Shown here piece after piece: positions 5,270-7,150 of a DNA stretch of 7,150 nt. Position numbers and translations under genes: made by a program. The notes beneath the pieces were generated by a model that saw only the letters and a list, made by a program, of their open reading frames with translations, made no database searches and was not told the DNA's origin. The stretch is from JBCAWW01 sp039024315 (GTDB lineage: Bacteria > Bacteroidota > Bacteroidia > J057), in assembly GCA_039024315.1 (NCBI GenBank), contig JBCCQN010000307.1, positions 1-7,150 of the forward strand, in the 5' to 3' direction. The first letter of the stretch is position 1. The number at the start of each line of letters is the position of its first letter.

Positions 5270-6847
5270 ATGAAGTTTTTGCTTGCGCTTTTGCTGTGTT
5301 TGCCCCTTAGTATTTCGGCTCAGGATATCTATCTGGTGTATTTCAAGGATAAGGCAGGCAGTCAATACGATCCGCATAGCTATTTAGACGACAAGGCGAT
5401 TGCACGCAGAGAACTTGAGGGCCTAGATTTGTGTGATGAGTCAGATTGGCCTGTTTCAGAGGCATATTTGACTGCATTAGGTAACACGGGCGCTGAGATC
5501 CGCCATCCTCTCCGTTGGTTCAATGCTGTCAGTGTGGAGGCAAGCCCTGCGATTGTCACTAAAATTAAATCGCTTAAATGTGTGGCTAGCATTGAAGCCT
5601 TGAGCCAAATGCAGCTAACCCAAAATCCGGTTTTGGAAGGGATAGTTGGCAATGCGGAAAAGCTGCTGAGGCAGCAAAGAAGGCAGATGGAATTAAGCTA
5701 CTTTGCCAAGCAGGGCTTAAGCGGGGCAGGGGTGCGGATAGCCGTTTTGGATGCAGGCTTTAGCGGCGTCAATATCGATCGTGGTTTTGATCATCTCTAC
5801 GAGAACGATCAAATCATTGCTACGCAGGACTTCTATCAAGGTGATGACAATGCGTATGCCCATAGTCGCCATGGCACCAATGTGTTGGGTTGTATCGCGG
5901 GTAAGTATAATGGCGGTTTGATTGGGGCAGCTCCCAATGCGGAGTTCCTCTTAGCCAGAACAGAACATGGTATCTTCGAAAAAGCGATTGAAGAAGATCA
6001 TTGGTTGGCCGCCATGGAATGGGCGGACAAAAATGGAGCTGATATGATCAGTTCTTCTTTGGGGTACACCAATAAGCGTTATTCGACTGAAGATATGGAT
6101 GGCAAAACGGCTCCTGTCAGTCGCGCAGCAGGAATGGCTGCGGCCAAAGGCATACTAGTGGTCAATGCCGCAGGCAATGATGGAGATGGTAAGTGGCGCT
6201 ATCTCAATGCCCCAGCAGATCATCCTGACGTTTTGACCATTGGCGGTACTGAGGCTGAGTTGCCCATTCATATTAGCTTTGGATCTTACGGACCAAATGC
6301 TGCCGGACAACGCAAACCTAATCTTTCGGCCCCTGGGCATGTGGCTACCTTGGATGGGCTTTCCCCGCTTTCGGAGACTTACGGAACCTCCTTTTCCACG
6401 CCATTGGTGACGGGTTTTGCCGCCTGTGTGAAGGAGCGTTATCCAGATTTAACTTTAAAGGAGCTCTTTCAGAAGCTAGAGCAAAGTGGGCATCTCTATC
6501 CGTATTATGACTACGCTCATGGCTATGGAGTCCCCCAGGCTACGAAAGCAGTTGGACTCAAAGCTCAACAGTATAGCAATCCTGCAAAATTTGACGTTCA
6601 GCTAGCTGAAAATAAAATTACGATCCTCCTCCCAAAAACTGAGACTAAGCGTTCTGCGAAGCAGCGCACCATCTACTATCACTATGAACGACCTGATCGC
6701 AGTGGCTTAGTTGAATACAACTTCAGGGTCCTCAAACCAGAAGCGGCGGGCTTTAGTTTTCCCCTTCCGACACCGATTATGGGATCAGGTCGAAAGGGGA
6801 TGTTACGAGTTTGGATGGATGGATATCTTTGGGAAAAAGAGTGGTAG
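5270..6847 (+). CDS. Secreted subtilisin-like serine protease (peptidase S8)
   Basis: A 525-residue S8 peptidase with all catalytic residues: D161 in VLDAGFSG, H201 in SRHGTNVLG, oxyanion N303 in NAAGNDG, and S374 in GTSFSTPLVTG. Residues 1-17 are a signal peptide (MKFLLALLLCLPLSISA, then QD). Residues about 20-115 form the pro-region (YLVYFKDKAGSQYDPHSYL..., AIARRELEGL, RWFNAVSVEA) typical of Bacteroidota S8 peptidases. The catalytic domain spans about 150-430. Residues about 436-525 form a short beta-type C-terminal region ending MDGYLWEKEW. I see no type IX secretion sorting domain (no YPNP-like motif and no closing basic tail), which many relatives carry, so it may stay periplasmic or be released by another route. 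The ATG at 5270 begins the signal peptide; no strong Shine-Dalgarno precedes it. It probably degrades proteins or peptides in the envelope or outside the cell. The TAG stop lies just before the octamer repeat. Isolated from its neighbours by gaps, it is probably monocistronic. Confidence 0.95.
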   Translation: MKFLLALLLCLPLSISAQDIYLVYFKDKAGSQYDPHSYLDDKAIARRELEGLDLCDESDWPVSEAYLTALGNTGAEIRHPLRWFNAVSVEASPAIVTKIKSLKCVASIEALSQMQLTQNPVLEGIVGNAEKLLRQQRRQMELSYFAKQGLSGAGVRIAVLDAGFSGVNIDRGFDHLYENDQIIATQDFYQGDDNAYAHSRHGTNVLGCIAGKYNGGLIGAAPNAEFLLARTEHGIFEKAIEEDHWLAAMEWADKNGADMISSSLGYTNKRYSTEDMDGKTAPVSRAAGMAAAKGILVVNAAGNDGDGKWRYLNAPADHPDVLTIGGTEAELPIHISFGSYGPNAAGQRKPNLSAPGHVATLDGLSPLSETYGTSFSTPLVTGFAACVKERYPDLTLKELFQKLEQSGHLYPYYDYAHGYGVPQATKAVGLKAQQYSNPAKFDVQLAENKITILLPKTETKRSAKQRTIYYHYERPDRSGLVEYNFRVLKPEAAGFSFPLPTPIMGSGRKGMLRVWMDGYLWEKEW

Positions 6848-6850
6848 AGA

Positions 6851-6978
6851 GGAATTATTGAAGGGTTGAAGGGTTGAAGGGTTGAATTATTGAATCAACA
6901 ACTAAACAACTCAACAACTCAACAACTCAACAACTCAACAACTCAACAATTCAACAATTCAACAATTCAACAATTCAC
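6851..6978. repeat. Inverted array of 8-base tandem repeats between convergent genes
   Basis: The left arm reads GAATTATT (6852-6859), GAAGGGTT three times (6860-6883), GAATTATT (6884-6891), then GAAT. The right arm reads AACAACTA (6897-6904), AACAACTC five times (6905-6944), AACAATTC four times (6945-6976). The complement of the right arm is GAATTGTT/GAGTTGTT, so both arms follow the pattern GANNNNTT in opposite directions, with arms of about 44 and 80 bases. The hinge is GTTGA (6881-6885), nine bases, TCAAC (6895-6899). A transcript could fold into a long imperfect hairpin (up to 6 of 8 bases paired per octamer). Reading outward from the protease, TGA recurs every 8 bases and so stops all three frames; the same holds from the right on the minus strand. 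A bidirectional terminator or buffer between convergent genes is possible but not proven. Confidence 0.92.
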
Positions 6979-7150
6979 TCCATCCGCTCGAATTCAAGTC
7001 CCCAGACTTTGATGTAGCTTTTACCATCGCGCTCATAGGCAAAGACAGTTGCTCCACAATTGCGGCCGAGACCGTAGACCTTGGCTTGCTCATCATTTAA
7101 TGGATTGATGCCCATCTTCAAGTCTTCGCCTTCGCCTTCATGCCCTACGG
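6975..7150 (-). CDS. Hypothetical protein, C-terminal part only
   Basis: Partial: 57 codons plus the TGA stop (complement of 6975-6977) are in the window, and the start lies beyond base 7150. The visible protein includes EGEGEDLKMGIN, a central AKVYGLGRNCGATVFAYE and the end IKVWGLEFERME. I do not recognise a family. The open frame is accepted because it runs unbroken from the window edge, has a plausible amino-acid make-up with alternating strand-like segments (ATVFAYERDG, SYIKVWGLEF), and ends exactly where the repeat begins; the other two frames on this strand hit stops within the first few codons. The stop codon is the first TGA of the octamer array, in phase with the following units, so the repeat may have set or replaced the original end of the protein. 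It is convergent with the protease. Confidence 0.6.
   Translation of the reverse strand, partial: VGHEGEGEDLKMGINPLNDEQAKVYGLGRNCGATVFAYERDGKSYIKVWGLEFERME

Noticed and set aside
6851..6978. CRISPR array
   Set aside because: The units are only 8 bases, directly adjacent and without spacers, and the two arms are inverted; no cas gene is near.

Overview
The window looks like chromosomal DNA of a member of the Bacteroidota, perhaps of the Saprospiria/Lewinella kind. This is inferred from the subtilase, whose pro-region is typical of that phylum, from weak or absent Shine-Dalgarno sequences, from short secretory signal peptides followed by Q, and from base composition near 50% GC. The exact genus cannot be read from the sequence. 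I see no tRNA, rRNA, insertion sequence, CRISPR array or phage gene.

Left part (1-3251): the 5' end of a UxaA-type (altronate dehydratase family) gene runs leftward off the window. Diverging from it, three genes run rightward in an apparent operon: a fold-type II PLP dehydratase closest in motifs to EutB and serine/threonine dehydratases (294-1253), a fold-type I aminotransferase resembling capreomycidine synthase-like enzymes (1314-2432, TTG start), and an AraC-type regulator 15 bases further on (2448-3251). Together they look like a locally regulated amino-acid catabolic module whose substrate I cannot name.

Middle and right part (3252-6847): after a 100-base gap with two inverted repeats comes a secreted beta-lactamase-fold serine hydrolase with an unassigned beta-rich N-terminal region of about 220 residues. 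After a 199-base gap comes a secreted S8 subtilisin-like protease with a complete catalytic triad. Both are probably envelope or exported hydrolases.

Right edge (6848-7150): a striking 8-base-period inverted repeat lies between the protease and the 3' end of a convergent, unrecognised gene on the minus strand, whose stop codon is part of the repeat.

The most interesting observation is that the 60-base gap between the dehydratase and aminotransferase genes (1251-1318) holds a diverged copy of the same kind of element. It has TGA-led octamers, then a hinge GTTGA-N9-TCAAC of identical geometry, then TCA-led octamers. This points to a dispersed intergenic element family with conserved period and hinge but loosely conserved sequence. 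It supplies stop codons to adjoining genes and, in one case, contains a start codon.
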